From positions 517,038 through 581,037 of the forward strand of contig NZ_CP007441.1 of the NCBI RefSeq assembly GCF_000590475.1: DNA of 64,000 bases, read 5' to 3'. This stretch comes from Stutzerimonas stutzeri. GTDB lineage: Bacteria; Pseudomonadota; Gammaproteobacteria; Pseudomonadales; Pseudomonadaceae. Numbering within the stretch: position 1 is the stretch's first letter; every line of letters begins with the position of its first letter. The notes beneath the pieces are model-generated. The model did not search any database. It was not told where the DNA came from and saw only the letters and a program-made list of their open reading frames with translations. The translations under genes were made by a program, and so were the position numbers. This document shows, in pieces, positions 18,734 to 27,661 of the stretch.

Positions 18734-19174
18734 CTACCTGAGCTTGGCGAGATTGCCCTTGATGGCCACGCCCGCCATGATCGCGCCGGCGTGACATTCG
18801 TATTTTTGGCTGTCCTTGTACTCGACGTGCTTGTAGTTGCTGGCGATATCCACCACGGCGTTGGCGCCGGCCGCCTTGGCGGCCTGCTGCATGCCGATCA
18901 GCGCCGATTGCAGTGCCCAGCTGCATGCGCCTTCGTCAGTTTTGTTGAAGGCGTTTGTCTTCTTGCTGGTGGTTACGCCGCTGCGAATGATCTGCGCGCC
19001 CTTGGGCGTCTTGCCCGCGAGGTAGAACTTCACGCTGCCGTCCAGCTTGCCGGAAGCGGTGGCTTCGGCCACCACCTGATCGAACGGCAGGTAATGAGTG
19101 GTATCGCGGGCCTGGCTGATTCCGGGCAAAGCACAAAGCATGAGTGCTGCACCGATCCATATGGTTTTCTTCAT
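18734..19174 (-). CDS. Secreted protein of unknown function, 146 aa
   Basis: The protein has a clear signal peptide (MKKTIWIGAALMLCALPG, cleavage near SQA-RD at about residue 22) and a globular domain with the segments KTPKGAQIIRSGVTTSKK, GANAVVDIASNYK and two cysteines (about residues 83 and 126), possibly a disulfide. Similar proteins are sometimes labelled excinuclease ATPase subunit in databases, but there is no ATP-binding motif here, so that name should not be used. It is separated by 31 bases from the last gene of the polyene operon and reads in the same direction, so it could be its distal gene. Confidence 0.65.
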   Translation of the reverse strand: MKKTIWIGAALMLCALPGISQARDTTHYLPFDQVVAEATASGKLDGSVKFYLAGKTPKGAQIIRSGVTTSKKTNAFNKTDEGACSWALQSALIGMQQAAKAAGANAVVDIASNYKHVEYKDSQKYECHAGAIMAGVAIKGNLAKLR

Positions 19175-19205
19175 TGCATTCTCCTTGCGGTGTTTTCGGG
19201 GGGAT

Positions 19206-20432
19206 TCAGGCCCAGCGGCGGAATATCAACGAGGTGTTGATCCCGCCAAAGGCAAAGTTGTTGTTCATCACGAATTCGTGCTGCATCGATCGCGGCGCCC
19301 CGACGAGGTAATCCAGCTCGCCGCAGCGCGGATCGATGCTATCCAGATTGAGCGTATGGATATAGCGGTCGCGGTTCATCATTTCGATGCTGAACCAGGA
19401 CTCCAGCGCGCCACAGGCGCCCAGCGTGTGCCCGAAGAAACTCTTTTGCGAGCTGATCGGCATAGCTGAACCAAACAAGGCTTGCGTGGCCAGGGTCTCG
19501 GCGATGTCGCCCTGTTCAGTCGCGGTGCCATGACCGTTGACGTAGCCAATGGCTTCGGGCTGCAAGCTGGCATCTTCCAGGGCCAGCTCCATGGCGCGAC
19601 GCATCGTGGCCTGTTCGGGTTTGGTGGCGTGCTGACCATCGGCGTTACTGCCGAAGCCGACCAGTTCGGCATGAATGGTGGCACCGCGGGCGAGCGCGTG
19701 TTCGAGCTCTTCGAGCACCAGCATGCCAGCGCCCTCGCCAATCACCAGGCCGTCGCGGCCGGCGTCATAAGGGCGCGGTGTGGTATGCGGTGCATCATTC
19801 TTAAGGCTGGTCGCATAGAGCGCGTCGAACACCATGGCCTCGGTTGCGCACAGCTCCTCGGCGCCGCCGGCGAGCATCATCGGCAGACGGCCGAACTTGA
19901 TCGCCTCGTAGGCATAGCCGATGCCCTGGCTGCCGCTGGTGCAGGCGCTGGAGGTGGGGATTACCCGGCCGGTGAGGCGGAAGAAGATGCTGATATTGGC
20001 CGCAGTGGTATGCGGCATCATGCGGATGTAAGAGTTGGCGTTCAGTCCGTCGGCTACGGAGTTGAGCAGCATGTTGCCAAACGCCTTGATCTCCTCGGTG
20101 CTGCCGGTGGACGAACCGCAGGCCACGCCCATGCGACCGTCGAGGATCGAGGAATCATCAAGCAGGCCGGCGTGTTCGAGTGCCTGCTCGGCGGCCTTTA
20201 CCGACAGCCGCGAGACCCGGCCCATGCTGCGCAGTTGCTTGCGTGTCCAATGGCCGGGGACGACGAAATCATCCACCGGCCCGGCCAGGCGGGTGTTGAG
20301 TTCGGTGAAACGATCCCACTCGTGCATGTAGCGGATGCCACTGCGGTTGCCGCTGAAGTTGGCTTCGATGGTCGCCCAGTCGCTTCCCAAAGATGTAATG
20401 CCGGCCATGCCGGTGACGACGACGCGTTTCAT
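19206..20432 (-). CDS. apeR: Beta-ketoacyl-ACP synthase (APE ketosynthase, ApeR-like)
   Basis: FabF-type condensing enzyme predicted to act in APE chain building as a homodimeric ketosynthase. The Cys-His-His triad is intact: IPTSSACTSGSQG, NGHGTATEQGD and FFGHTLGACGALES. The start is the ATG at 20432 (MKRVVVTGMAG), which overlaps the upstream reductase stop as TGATG; two codons upstream a GTG is less likely. 408 aa. Last gene of the tightly packed operon. Symbol assigned by family and order. Confidence 0.88.
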   Translation of the reverse strand: MKRVVVTGMAGITSLGSDWATIEANFSGNRSGIRYMHEWDRFTELNTRLAGPVDDFVVPGHWTRKQLRSMGRVSRLSVKAAEQALEHAGLLDDSSILDGRMGVACGSSTGSTEEIKAFGNMLLNSVADGLNANSYIRMMPHTTAANISIFFRLTGRVIPTSSACTSGSQGIGYAYEAIKFGRLPMMLAGGAEELCATEAMVFDALYATSLKNDAPHTTPRPYDAGRDGLVIGEGAGMLVLEELEHALARGATIHAELVGFGSNADGQHATKPEQATMRRAMELALEDASLQPEAIGYVNGHGTATEQGDIAETLATQALFGSAMPISSQKSFFGHTLGACGALESWFSIEMMNRDRYIHTLNLDSIDPRCGELDYLVGAPRSMQHEFVMNNNFAFGGINTSLIFRRWA

Positions 20433-21160
20433 CAGCACAGCCCGCCGTTGACCGCCAGAACCTGACGGGTGATGTAGCTGGCTTCTTCCGACATGAGGAA
20501 ATTCACCGCGCCGGCGACTTCTTCGGGCGTGCCCATGCGTTGAGCGGGAATCATCTTGAGCATCTCCTCGATAGGCAGGTCGTCATCGAGCATCGCGGTA
20601 TCGATCAGGCCCGGTGCGACGCAATTGACGGTGATACGTCGCTTGCCCAGTTCGACGGCCAGGGCCTTGGCGGCGCCGATCACGCCGGCCTTGGAGGCGC
20701 TGTAGTTGACCTGGCCGCGATTGCCGATCAGCCCCGACACCGAGGTGATGCAGACGATTCGCCCTGGTTGGCGGCGGCGAATCATCGGCATGGTCAGCGG
20801 CTGCAGGACATTGTAGAAACCATCCAGGTTGGTGCGCATGACCAGATCCCAGTCGTCCTCGGTCAACGCCGGAAACGCACCGTCGCGGGTGAGGCCGGCA
20901 TTACAGACGACGCCGTAATAGGCGCCGTGCGCTTCGATATCGGCCTCCACCTGTGCCCGGCATTCGGCGCGATCAGCCACATCGAACTGCAGGATGCGCG
21001 CCTGGCGGCCCAGGTCGTGGATTTGGGTTTGGACGGCCTCTGCCTCTTCCCGCCGAGCGCGGCAATGCAGAACGATATCGTGACCGCTGCGGGCCAGGCG
21101 CAAAGCGATGGCGCGGCCAATGCCACGGCTGGAGCCGGTGACGAGAATGCTGTTAGTCAT
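20432..21160 (-). CDS. apeQ: 3-oxoacyl-ACP reductase (APE ketoreductase, ApeQ-like)
   Basis: SDR-family reductase that reduces the beta-keto group of the growing polyene on its ACP. Motifs: NAD(P) loop TGSSRGIGRA near the N-terminus, NAG in VVCNAGLTRDG, Ser in ITSVSGLIGNRG and the YSASKAG catalytic Tyr/Lys. The C-terminal ITRQVLAVNGGLC is FabG-like. 242 aa; four-base overlap with the dehydratase gene upstream and one-base coupling to the ketosynthase downstream. Confidence 0.9.
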   Translation of the reverse strand: MTNSILVTGSSRGIGRAIALRLARSGHDIVLHCRARREEAEAVQTQIHDLGRQARILQFDVADRAECRAQVEADIEAHGAYYGVVCNAGLTRDGAFPALTEDDWDLVMRTNLDGFYNVLQPLTMPMIRRRQPGRIVCITSVSGLIGNRGQVNYSASKAGVIGAAKALAVELGKRRITVNCVAPGLIDTAMLDDDLPIEEMLKMIPAQRMGTPEEVAGAVNFLMSEEASYITRQVLAVNGGLC

Positions 21161-21609
21161 GGGCTGGGCTCTTGAAGATAGTTCGCCACTTCAGGCGGGC
21201 GGAAAACATTGAGACGCGCCTCGGCATGTATGCCGGGCCCGTCAAGATGGCATTCGAACACGCCCATGCCGTTGTCGTCTTGCAGCGAGCGCAGCGCGCG
21301 GATACGTAGCGCGGTGCCAACGGGGAATCGCTCGACATCGCACTGAAAGTTGCGGGTGCCGAGGAGAAACCCCAGCTCTACCGGCAACCCGGCCTGGCGT
21401 GCCTGGCAGCCGGCGAACGCGGCGACCGTCTGCGCCATGATTTCGACACCGACCCAGGCGGGCAGGCCGCCGTCGGGCAGGTTGAACAACCCGCCAGGCT
21501 TCACCCTCACGTGAGCATCGATGCTGTCCGCATCGAATGCCTCGACCGCATCGAGCAGGATCATGTCGCCCGCATGGGGCACCAGTTCGGCTACAGGCCA
21601 ATCGATCAT
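21157..21609 (-). CDS. apeP: Hotdog-fold 3-hydroxyacyl-ACP dehydratase (ApeP-like)
   Basis: 150-aa hotdog protein beginning MIDWPVAELVPHAGDMILLD with the helix segment PAWVGVEIMAQTVAAFAGC, typical of ApeP-type dehydratases that, with an ApeI-type partner, introduce the conjugated double bonds. The partner domain appears here as the C-terminus of the ligase gene at 31363-33042. Overlaps both neighbours by four bases. Confidence 0.85.
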   Translation of the reverse strand: MIDWPVAELVPHAGDMILLDAVEAFDADSIDAHVRVKPGGLFNLPDGGLPAWVGVEIMAQTVAAFAGCQARQAGLPVELGFLLGTRNFQCDVERFPVGTALRIRALRSLQDDNGMGVFECHLDGPGIHAEARLNVFRPPEVANYLQEPSP

Positions 21610-22793
21610 GGCGCGTCTCCCAGAATCAAGCTGATGTTGTTGCCGCCGAAGGCGAAGGAATTGGTCATCATGCGGCGTGGACCTGCGGCGGCCATCGTCG
21701 TGCCGGCTGCGATCAGATCCAGGCGCGGCAGCTCGACATCCTGTTGACCGTCCCAGCGATGCGGTGGCAGTCGTTGGGCAGGGTTGTGCTCAGACAGGGC
21801 CAGCCAGCAGAACGCGGCTTCCAACGCACCGGCGGCGCCCAGGGTATGCCCGGTCAGCGGCTTGCTCGACGAACAGGCGACGCCAGCCGGAAACACCGCG
21901 GCGACCGCCTGGCTTTCCATGGCGTCGTTGTGCCAGGTGGCGGTGCCGTGAAGGTTCAGGTAGCTGATTTGCTCCGCCCTGGTTGCCGCCGCGGAGAGCG
22001 CCTTGCGCATCGCCTCCATGGCGCCCAGGCCCTGCGGGTCAGGCGCAGAAATATGGTGTGCATCGGAACTGGCGCCACCGCCGTACAGTGCGATCGGCGC
22101 CTGGTCGCGGGTCATCAGAAACAGCGCGGCCGCCTCGCCGATATTGATACCGTCGCGATTGACCGAAAACGGATTGCAAACGCGCTCGCTAGTAGCCTCC
22201 AGGGCGCTGAATCCTTGCAGTGTCAGATCGCAGAGGCTATCAACGCCGCCACAGATCACCGCGTCGCAAATACCTGCCTCCAGCAGACGCTTGGCGCTGA
22301 GCAGGGCGCGGGCGCTCGACGTGCAGGCGGTGGAAATCGAATAGCTTGGACCGCTGAGCGCTAGCCGCTCGCTGAGAAAGCTGGCGGGCGCGCAAAGCTC
22401 CTGATGACCGTAGTGATAGCTGGCCGGTAGCTGCCCATCACGCACCAGGTCGGTGATGCCTTGAGTGGCTTCCTGGATACCGGTGGTGCTGGTGCCCATG
22501 ACCACTCCGATGCGGGACGGGCCGAAGCGGGCAATGGCCTCATGCAGCTCGGCCTCGATCTGCTCGACCGCGGCCAGCAACAGCTGGTTGTTGCGCGTAG
22601 CGTGGCGCAGCGGAGTATCGACGAGGGTGGGCAATTCGGCAGTGACGGCGCCGACCGGCAGCTGGCGTCCGACAACCGCTTGCGGATAGGGCAGCATGCC
22701 AGAGCCGTCACCGTCCAGCAGGCGCTGGGCGACTTCAGCCTTGCCGCGACCCAGCGCGCAGATCAACCCGAGGGCATTCAGATAGGCGGTCAT
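21606..22793 (-). CDS. apeO: Beta-ketoacyl-ACP synthase (APE ketosynthase, ApeO-like)
   Basis: KS subunit predicted to pair with the chain-length factor encoded at the operon start. Active-site Cys is in SISTACTSSARAL, His in NLHGTATWHND and LTGHTLGAAGALEA. 395 aa, starting MTAYLNALGLICALGRGK. It overlaps the lipoprotein gene and the dehydratase gene by four bases each. Confidence 0.88.
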   Translation of the reverse strand: MTAYLNALGLICALGRGKAEVAQRLLDGDGSGMLPYPQAVVGRQLPVGAVTAELPTLVDTPLRHATRNNQLLLAAVEQIEAELHEAIARFGPSRIGVVMGTSTTGIQEATQGITDLVRDGQLPASYHYGHQELCAPASFLSERLALSGPSYSISTACTSSARALLSAKRLLEAGICDAVICGGVDSLCDLTLQGFSALEATSERVCNPFSVNRDGINIGEAAALFLMTRDQAPIALYGGGASSDAHHISAPDPQGLGAMEAMRKALSAAATRAEQISYLNLHGTATWHNDAMESQAVAAVFPAGVACSSSKPLTGHTLGAAGALEAAFCWLALSEHNPAQRLPPHRWDGQQDVELPRLDLIAAGTTMAAAGPRRMMTNSFAFGGNNISLILGDAP

Positions 22794-23311
22794 CTCTGGT
22801 GGGCTCCGGCAGGCGCGATGGGGGCGACACCATAGGTCAGCGTCGGCCCGACGTCGAGTTCGAAACGACCGTTCTCCCGATAGCGAACGTGCCAGGAGGA
22901 CGCGTCGGCTGTCAGTGACCGCCCGCCTGGCTGCTGCGTCCAGCGCGCATCGACATAGAATTCCTCCAGCTGCTCGGCTGGGCTCAGCGCGAACAGCAAT
23001 GCAGCGAACAGCTCGCGTGCTTCGGGATTAGGTGGCAGCAGGCCGTCCGCCAGCCAGCGGCCATCGCGCAGCAATTGGCGCGCCAGCGGGACGCCCAGCG
23101 GATCGAGCAGCGACCAGCGCAAGGCGACACCTTCCTGCTGGATGACCAACAGCCAGTCACGTGTCTCGTCCGCGCTGCGGCGCTGGATATGCAACTGCAT
23201 CGGCAACGCCAGCCGCGGTGTTTGTGTCGGCAACGGCGGTTGCTGGGCGCAGGCGCCGAGCATCAGCAGCAGCGTGAGCCAGACCAGGCGTGGTATGTGG
23301 CGTGCAATCAT
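22790..23311 (-). CDS. apeN: DUF3261-type outer-membrane lipoprotein (ApeN-like)
   Basis: 173-aa lipoprotein starting MIARHIPRLVWLTLLLMLG with lipobox LGAC (Cys about residue 21). The start at 23311 is chosen because an upstream extension lacks signal-peptide character. In APE clusters this family is thought to help place the lipid-linked pigment in the outer membrane together with the LolA-like protein and the exporter; that role is inferred. It lies 10 bases after the halogenase-like gene and overlaps the KS gene by four. Confidence 0.75.
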   Translation of the reverse strand: MIARHIPRLVWLTLLLMLGACAQQPPLPTQTPRLALPMQLHIQRRSADETRDWLLVIQQEGVALRWSLLDPLGVPLARQLLRDGRWLADGLLPPNPEARELFAALLFALSPAEQLEEFYVDARWTQQPGGRSLTADASSWHVRYRENGRFELDVGPTLTYGVAPIAPAGAHQR

Positions 23312-23321
23312 GCCGGGCGAC

Positions 23322-24563
23322 TCATGCCGGCTCCGAGGGTGCGCATAGCTCGGCCAGCACCCGCAAGCGGCGTTTGGGCTCGGCAACATAGGGATTGGCG
23401 GTATCCCAGGCGTAGCCGGCAAGGATCGAGCTGATCATCCGGCGAATCTCCGGCTGGGCGTGTTCGTAATAGATCACGTTCTGGAAACTGCCGTCGTACC
23501 AGCCCTCGACGTAGGTTCGGAAAGTGTCCACGCCACGCTTGAGCGGTGCGGCGAACTCGGTCTCCCAGTCCACTGCTTCGCCCGCCAGTTGGCGATGCAG
23601 AACGGCCGCCGCCATGCTCGCCGAGCGCATTGCAATGGTGACACCGGAGGAGAACACCGGGTCGAGGAATTCCGCCGCATTGCCCAGCAGGGCGAAGCCC
23701 GGGCCGTGCAGTGCCTTGACGTTCGCCGAATAGCCACCGATCAGCCGCGCCGGGGTGTCCCACTCGGCGTTCGCGAGGATGCACCGAAGGTTGGGTGCCT
23801 CATCCACGAACGCCTTGAGACAAGCATCCAGATCCAGCGGTCGTCCCTCGTAGCGTTCGGCGCTGGCGACAACGCCTAGCGAACAGCGGCCATTGCTGAA
23901 CGGGATGGTCCAGTACCAGACATCGCGCAGTTCGGGATGCGTGGTAATGAGGATTTTTTCCCGATCGAAGCGCGGATCGTCGATGTTGTCCTGGATGTGA
24001 GTGAACACGGCACGACGCAGCGGAAAACTCGACGGTGCCTCAAGATCGAGCAGACGCGGCAGCACGCGGCCGTAGCCGCTAGCGTCGAGGACGAAGTCCG
24101 CCTCGATGGCATATTCGCTGCCGTCCAGCCGGCGCACCTGCAGACGCGGACGTGAGCCGTCGAAGTCCGCGGCGGTGATTTCCTCCTCGTAGCGAATCTC
24201 GACACCCTGCGATTCAGCCTGATCGGCCAGCAACTTGTCGAAGTCGGCGCGCTGAACCTGATAGGTGCTGCTGTGGCCTTGGGTGAATTTGTCGCGGAAG
24301 TCGAACTCGGTGTAGCGCTCACCCCAGCCGAAGGCCGCGCCATGCTTGGTTTGAAACCCGGCGGCCTGTACCGCCTCGAGCATGCCGGCTTCTTCGATGA
24401 AATCCAGACAATGCGACAACAGGCTTTCGCCGATGGAAAAGCGCGGAAACCGCTGCCGCTCGATGATCAAGACGTCATGGCCCTTGCGTTTGAGCAGGGC
24501 GGCAGCGATAGCGCCGGAAGGCCCCGCGCCGATGATGACGACGCTATGGTGTTCTGCGTTCAC
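23322..24563 (-). CDS. Flavin-dependent halogenase-like oxidoreductase
   Basis: 413-aa FAD enzyme with N-terminal Rossmann loop IIGAGPSGA, the GES segment (about 46-48), a conserved Lys73 in FQTKHGAAFGWG, the halogenase signature WxWxIP (W216, W218, P221 in WYWTIP) and an FxxPxxSxG motif (299-307, FLDPVFSSG). Together these are the marks of flavin-dependent halogenases of the phenol/pyrrole type rather than monooxygenases. It is not part of the minimal E. coli APE set; brominated xanthomonadins are a precedent for halogenated APEs. GTG 24563 is preferred (AAGGAAGG five bases upstream), and it overlaps the stop of the preceding small ORF as GTGA. A plain oxidoreductase remains possible. Confidence 0.75.
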   Translation of the reverse strand: MNAEHHSVVIIGAGPSGAIAAALLKRKGHDVLIIERQRFPRFSIGESLLSHCLDFIEEAGMLEAVQAAGFQTKHGAAFGWGERYTEFDFRDKFTQGHSSTYQVQRADFDKLLADQAESQGVEIRYEEEITAADFDGSRPRLQVRRLDGSEYAIEADFVLDASGYGRVLPRLLDLEAPSSFPLRRAVFTHIQDNIDDPRFDREKILITTHPELRDVWYWTIPFSNGRCSLGVVASAERYEGRPLDLDACLKAFVDEAPNLRCILANAEWDTPARLIGGYSANVKALHGPGFALLGNAAEFLDPVFSSGVTIAMRSASMAAAVLHRQLAGEAVDWETEFAAPLKRGVDTFRTYVEGWYDGSFQNVIYYEHAQPEIRRMISSILAGYAWDTANPYVAEPKRRLRVLAELCAPSEPA

Positions 24564-24724
24564 TTGCACCTTCCTTGTACGACTTGACCAGGTTGATTGT
24601 TAGCAGGCGTGCCCGCTAGCCAGGACGGAACATCTTTGACCAATAGGTTTGGGCCAGGCCGCTCAGGCATCGACGCGGCAATTCGCGGAAGCTGTGCCAG
24701 CGCTAGTTGTTGTTCGATCAGCAT
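24560..24724 (-). CDS. Small ORF, 54 aa, embedded in the APE operon
   Basis: An uninterrupted 54-codon frame fills the only sizeable gap in the operon. Its ATG overlaps the exporter stop (ATGCTGA) and its TGA overlaps the halogenase-like GTG (GTGA), so it would be translationally coupled on both sides. The product starts MLIEQQLALAQLPRIAAS, contains DVPSWLAG and ends VVQGRCK; no membrane segment or known family. The double overlap is the main evidence that it is real; it could still be a leader frame that merely keeps ribosomes moving. Confidence 0.5.
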   Translation of the reverse strand: MLIEQQLALAQLPRIAASMPERPGPNLLVKDVPSWLAGTPANNQPGQVVQGRCK

Positions 24725-27057
24725 TTGGCCTCTGCGTCCGGCTCGGCGGCCCAGGGTGCTAAAACGAAGGCGAATACCAGGCCGAGCCCCACGGCCAGAC
24801 CGAAGTTGCTTACCGCCGGCGTGCTCGACAGGGCCAGCAGACCGAACGACAGCCAGGTGGTTACCGCGGCCAGTAGGGTACCGACCAGACTCACTGCGGC
24901 GCCGCCGATTCGCTCACGCATGAGGATGGCGTAGTCCACACCGATCGCGGTGACCAGCAACAAGCCGAACAGGCCGAACAGGGTCAACGGCTGGCCTAGC
25001 CACCCCAGACAGGCCAAGCTGCCGAGCGCAGCCAGCAGCGGCACGGCCAGGCAGCGCAACGCGCCGCGCCAGCCGAACGGCAGACACAGCAGGGCGAAAA
25101 TGAGCACAGCGGCGCAGAGTTTGAGCAACGCAGCCTGGCGCTGGGTCTCGGCAAACAGGCGGTTCAGCTCTGCCGGTCGGTCGACGAGGCTGACCCCGCC
25201 GATACCTTCGGCCAGGCCGTGCAGCGCCGAACTGTCGCGAAGCCCTTGCAAACTGACGAGGCCGGCGACCGAGCCGTCGCTTCGGGTGCCCAGCCACAAG
25301 GGGCGCCAGGGTTCGGCAAGTGGTCCGGCCAATACATCCTCGACACCGATCACGGGTTGTGCCAGCAGGTCGGCGAGTTCCCCTTCCAGCCGGTCGGCGG
25401 TGACGCCGAGTTTCAGCAGGGGCTGGCTGGCTTCCAGCAAACGAGGCAGCGCGAGGTGCAAACTCTCTTGTGCGGCAGCCGGGGTGATCAGCTGGCTCAG
25501 CGCGAGATAGCCGTGCAGCTTCTGCTCCGCCACCAGATCATCGAGGCGCGCGGCGAGTTCGTCTTGGCGCTCCAGCAACTCATCGGGCGTCGCTGCGCGA
25601 ACCAGGAAATACTGGCTGGTCGGCTCGAAACCGGTGATCTCGCCGATGCGCTCGGCCTGCTGCTGCAAGGCCGGCGTGCGGGCGACCCACTGGCGCAAAT
25701 CGTCCTTGAAGGACAGCTGGCTGATGCCGGCGATGCAGAACAGCACGAAGCCGATCAGCAACCAGATCGAGCGGACCCGGCGCAGCAATGCACTGCGCAG
25801 CGTCAATACACGCTGGGCCCAGCCCAGCGGCGCGGGCCAGGGTTGCAGCGGCGCGCTCAGCAGCGAGGGCAACAGGCAGGTGGCGCAGGCGAAGGCGCCA
25901 AGCAGGCCCGCCGCGGAAAAGACTGCCACCTGACTCAGCGCCGGAAACGGGGTGAAGCCCATGGCCAGATAGCCGATGACATTGGTTGCCAGTGCCAGCG
26001 CCAGGCCCGGAAGCGTCAAGCGCAGGGCCCGATAGGCGTGCCATGGCTGCAAGGTCCAGCTCTTGGAAAGGTAGTGCAGCGGAAAATCGATGCTGACCCC
26101 GACCAGGCTCGCGCCGAGCACCAGCGTCAGTACGTGGATCTGACCGAACAATGCGATACAGGCAGCGGCGCCGCTCAGTGCGCCGACCACCACGGGCAGC
26201 GCGACCAGCAGGACACGCGGCGTACGAAACAGCAGATGCAGCAACGCCAGGGTTGCAACGAGAGAAATGCTACCGATCAGGCTGGCTTCCTCTCGCGCCT
26301 GACGCTGCCCATAGGCGGCATGCAGCATGCCGCCAGCGGCGAGCAGTTCGCCCTGTTCGGCCTCTACCCGGTGGCGCGCAGCGCGAATTTGATCGGCCAC
26401 CAGCAGCGGCAATTGATCGTCGAAGGCGTCGCCGTGGGTTTGCGCATGAATGACCGCCCAGCGCTGGCCGTCATGGTCGGCTACCAGCAGGCCATCGAGA
26501 CGCGGATGGATATGGCCCGGTTGCGGCAGCTGTCGCTGCGCCAGATCAGCGAAACCGAACCAGTCCTGTTCGACCGGCACCAGGCTGGTGCTTTCAAACG
26601 GACTGTAAAGGCGTTGCAGGCGCTGTTGAACGAAGTCCTCGGGCGAGGCGATCAAGGCTTCTCGACTCGCCCGATCGAGCAGCACCAGCCGCTGATCGAG
26701 CAACTGCTGACGCACCGCCGGCAGGTCGGCTTGCACCGAGCGGCGAACCTGGGCGAACAGGCCGCTGGCCCGCAGGTTGTCGGCGAGTTCATCGGCCAGC
26801 GCGAAGGCCGCCGCTTCATCCTCGTGATGAATCAGCAGCATCAGATCGCGGTTCAGCGGTTCCTGTACCCGTTGCTCGGCGAGTTGCTCCAGCTCGCCCG
26901 GTGTGCCGCTGGGTAGTAATTTCAGCAAGTTGGCGCTGACAGGAGGCCCGTCGCGCCATTGCCATGCGGTCAGCACCACCAGCCCGAGCAGTGCCACGAA
27001 GAACAGCGAGGAAAGCCAGGCCGGCAGCCTGAGCGCTTTGTCAGTCGGCGAAATCAT
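24718..27057 (-). CDS. apeM: MMPL/RND-family exporter (ApeM-like)
   Basis: 779-aa inner-membrane transporter with a transmembrane helix at the N-terminus (about 13-30), a large periplasmic loop, two clusters of about five helices each (about 250-400 and 630-770) and the family's pseudo-repeat symmetry. In APE clusters the MMPL protein is the predicted flippase or exporter of the lipid-linked polyene, acting with the LolA-like and lipoprotein genes. It overlaps the lolA-like gene by 17 bases. Confidence 0.88.
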   Translation of the reverse strand: MISPTDKALRLPAWLSSLFFVALLGLVVLTAWQWRDGPPVSANLLKLLPSGTPGELEQLAEQRVQEPLNRDLMLLIHHEDEAAAFALADELADNLRASGLFAQVRRSVQADLPAVRQQLLDQRLVLLDRASREALIASPEDFVQQRLQRLYSPFESTSLVPVEQDWFGFADLAQRQLPQPGHIHPRLDGLLVADHDGQRWAVIHAQTHGDAFDDQLPLLVADQIRAARHRVEAEQGELLAAGGMLHAAYGQRQAREEASLIGSISLVATLALLHLLFRTPRVLLVALPVVVGALSGAAACIALFGQIHVLTLVLGASLVGVSIDFPLHYLSKSWTLQPWHAYRALRLTLPGLALALATNVIGYLAMGFTPFPALSQVAVFSAAGLLGAFACATCLLPSLLSAPLQPWPAPLGWAQRVLTLRSALLRRVRSIWLLIGFVLFCIAGISQLSFKDDLRQWVARTPALQQQAERIGEITGFEPTSQYFLVRAATPDELLERQDELAARLDDLVAEQKLHGYLALSQLITPAAAQESLHLALPRLLEASQPLLKLGVTADRLEGELADLLAQPVIGVEDVLAGPLAEPWRPLWLGTRSDGSVAGLVSLQGLRDSSALHGLAEGIGGVSLVDRPAELNRLFAETQRQAALLKLCAAVLIFALLCLPFGWRGALRCLAVPLLAALGSLACLGWLGQPLTLFGLFGLLLVTAIGVDYAILMRERIGGAAVSLVGTLLAAVTTWLSFGLLALSSTPAVSNFGLAVGLGLVFAFVLAPWAAEPDAEAKC

Positions 27058-27661
27058 GGCGTTCGGCGGGGCTCAGCTGTTCGTCGATCTGGCTGTCGGT
27101 CAGCGATAGCAAGGTGCTGTCGCCCTGGGTTTCGAGCAGCTCGATGCGCTCGGCCGTCGAGCCGCCCTGAATGAGAATGCGGGTGAATATCTGCCCGAGC
27201 AGTTTCGAGCGTGGGGTCAGTGTCAACGCCCAGGTGTCCGCGGTTCCGCTGAGCTCCAGCTCGAAATCACGTTGCAGGGCCTCGGTGTCGCCGCGCAGCA
27301 CGGCCAGAAACAGGTCGTTCTGACGCGCTGCGGCACCCTGTTGATGGGCCGGGTGCCAGTTGCTGGCGTCGCGCCGGGCAATTCCCGAAGCGCTGATGCG
27401 GTAGTCCTGCTGCAGCGGCTCCCGTAGGAACCAGAGCAGGCCGCGGTCGCGAGCCAGGACGAAGGCGCCTGTACTGACGAGCGGCTGAGGCAGTGCGCGC
27501 AGGTACTTTTCCTGGGTGAAGTTGCCGCGGATGACCTCGGGCTCACTCAACTGGCGGCTGAGTTGTGCCAGATCGAAGCTGTCGGCGCGCGCGACTGTCG
27601 TCAGCAGCAGGCTCAGCGCCAGCAGCGTCTGTTGCGCTAGGCGCTTGGACAGTCGGATCAC
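27041..27661 (-). CDS. apeL: LolA-like outer-membrane lipoprotein carrier (ApeL-like)
   Basis: 206-aa periplasmic carrier with signal peptide (LAQQTLLALSLLLTTVARA) followed by the LolA-type beta core: GNFTQEKYLRALPQPLVSTG and LWFLREPLQQDYRIS. The start is GTG 27661, which overlaps the thioesterase stop (GTGA); longer in-frame extensions upstream lack a signal peptide. Predicted to shuttle the polyene lipid across the periplasm. Confidence 0.85.
   Translation of the reverse strand: MIRLSKRLAQQTLLALSLLLTTVARADSFDLAQLSRQLSEPEVIRGNFTQEKYLRALPQPLVSTGAFVLARDRGLLWFLREPLQQDYRISASGIARRDASNWHPAHQQGAAARQNDLFLAVLRGDTEALQRDFELELSGTADTWALTLTPRSKLLGQIFTRILIQGGSTAERIELLETQGDSTLLSLTDSQIDEQLSPAERHDFAD

Noticed and set aside
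18734..19174. Excinuclease ATPase subunit
   Set aside because: A common mislabel for this type of protein; there is a signal peptide and no nucleotide-binding motif.
25219..26916. Long plus-strand frame (565 codons) inside the MMPL exporter
   Set aside because: Antisense shadow in high-GC DNA: Gln/Arg-rich composition without domains, while the minus strand encodes a clear transporter.
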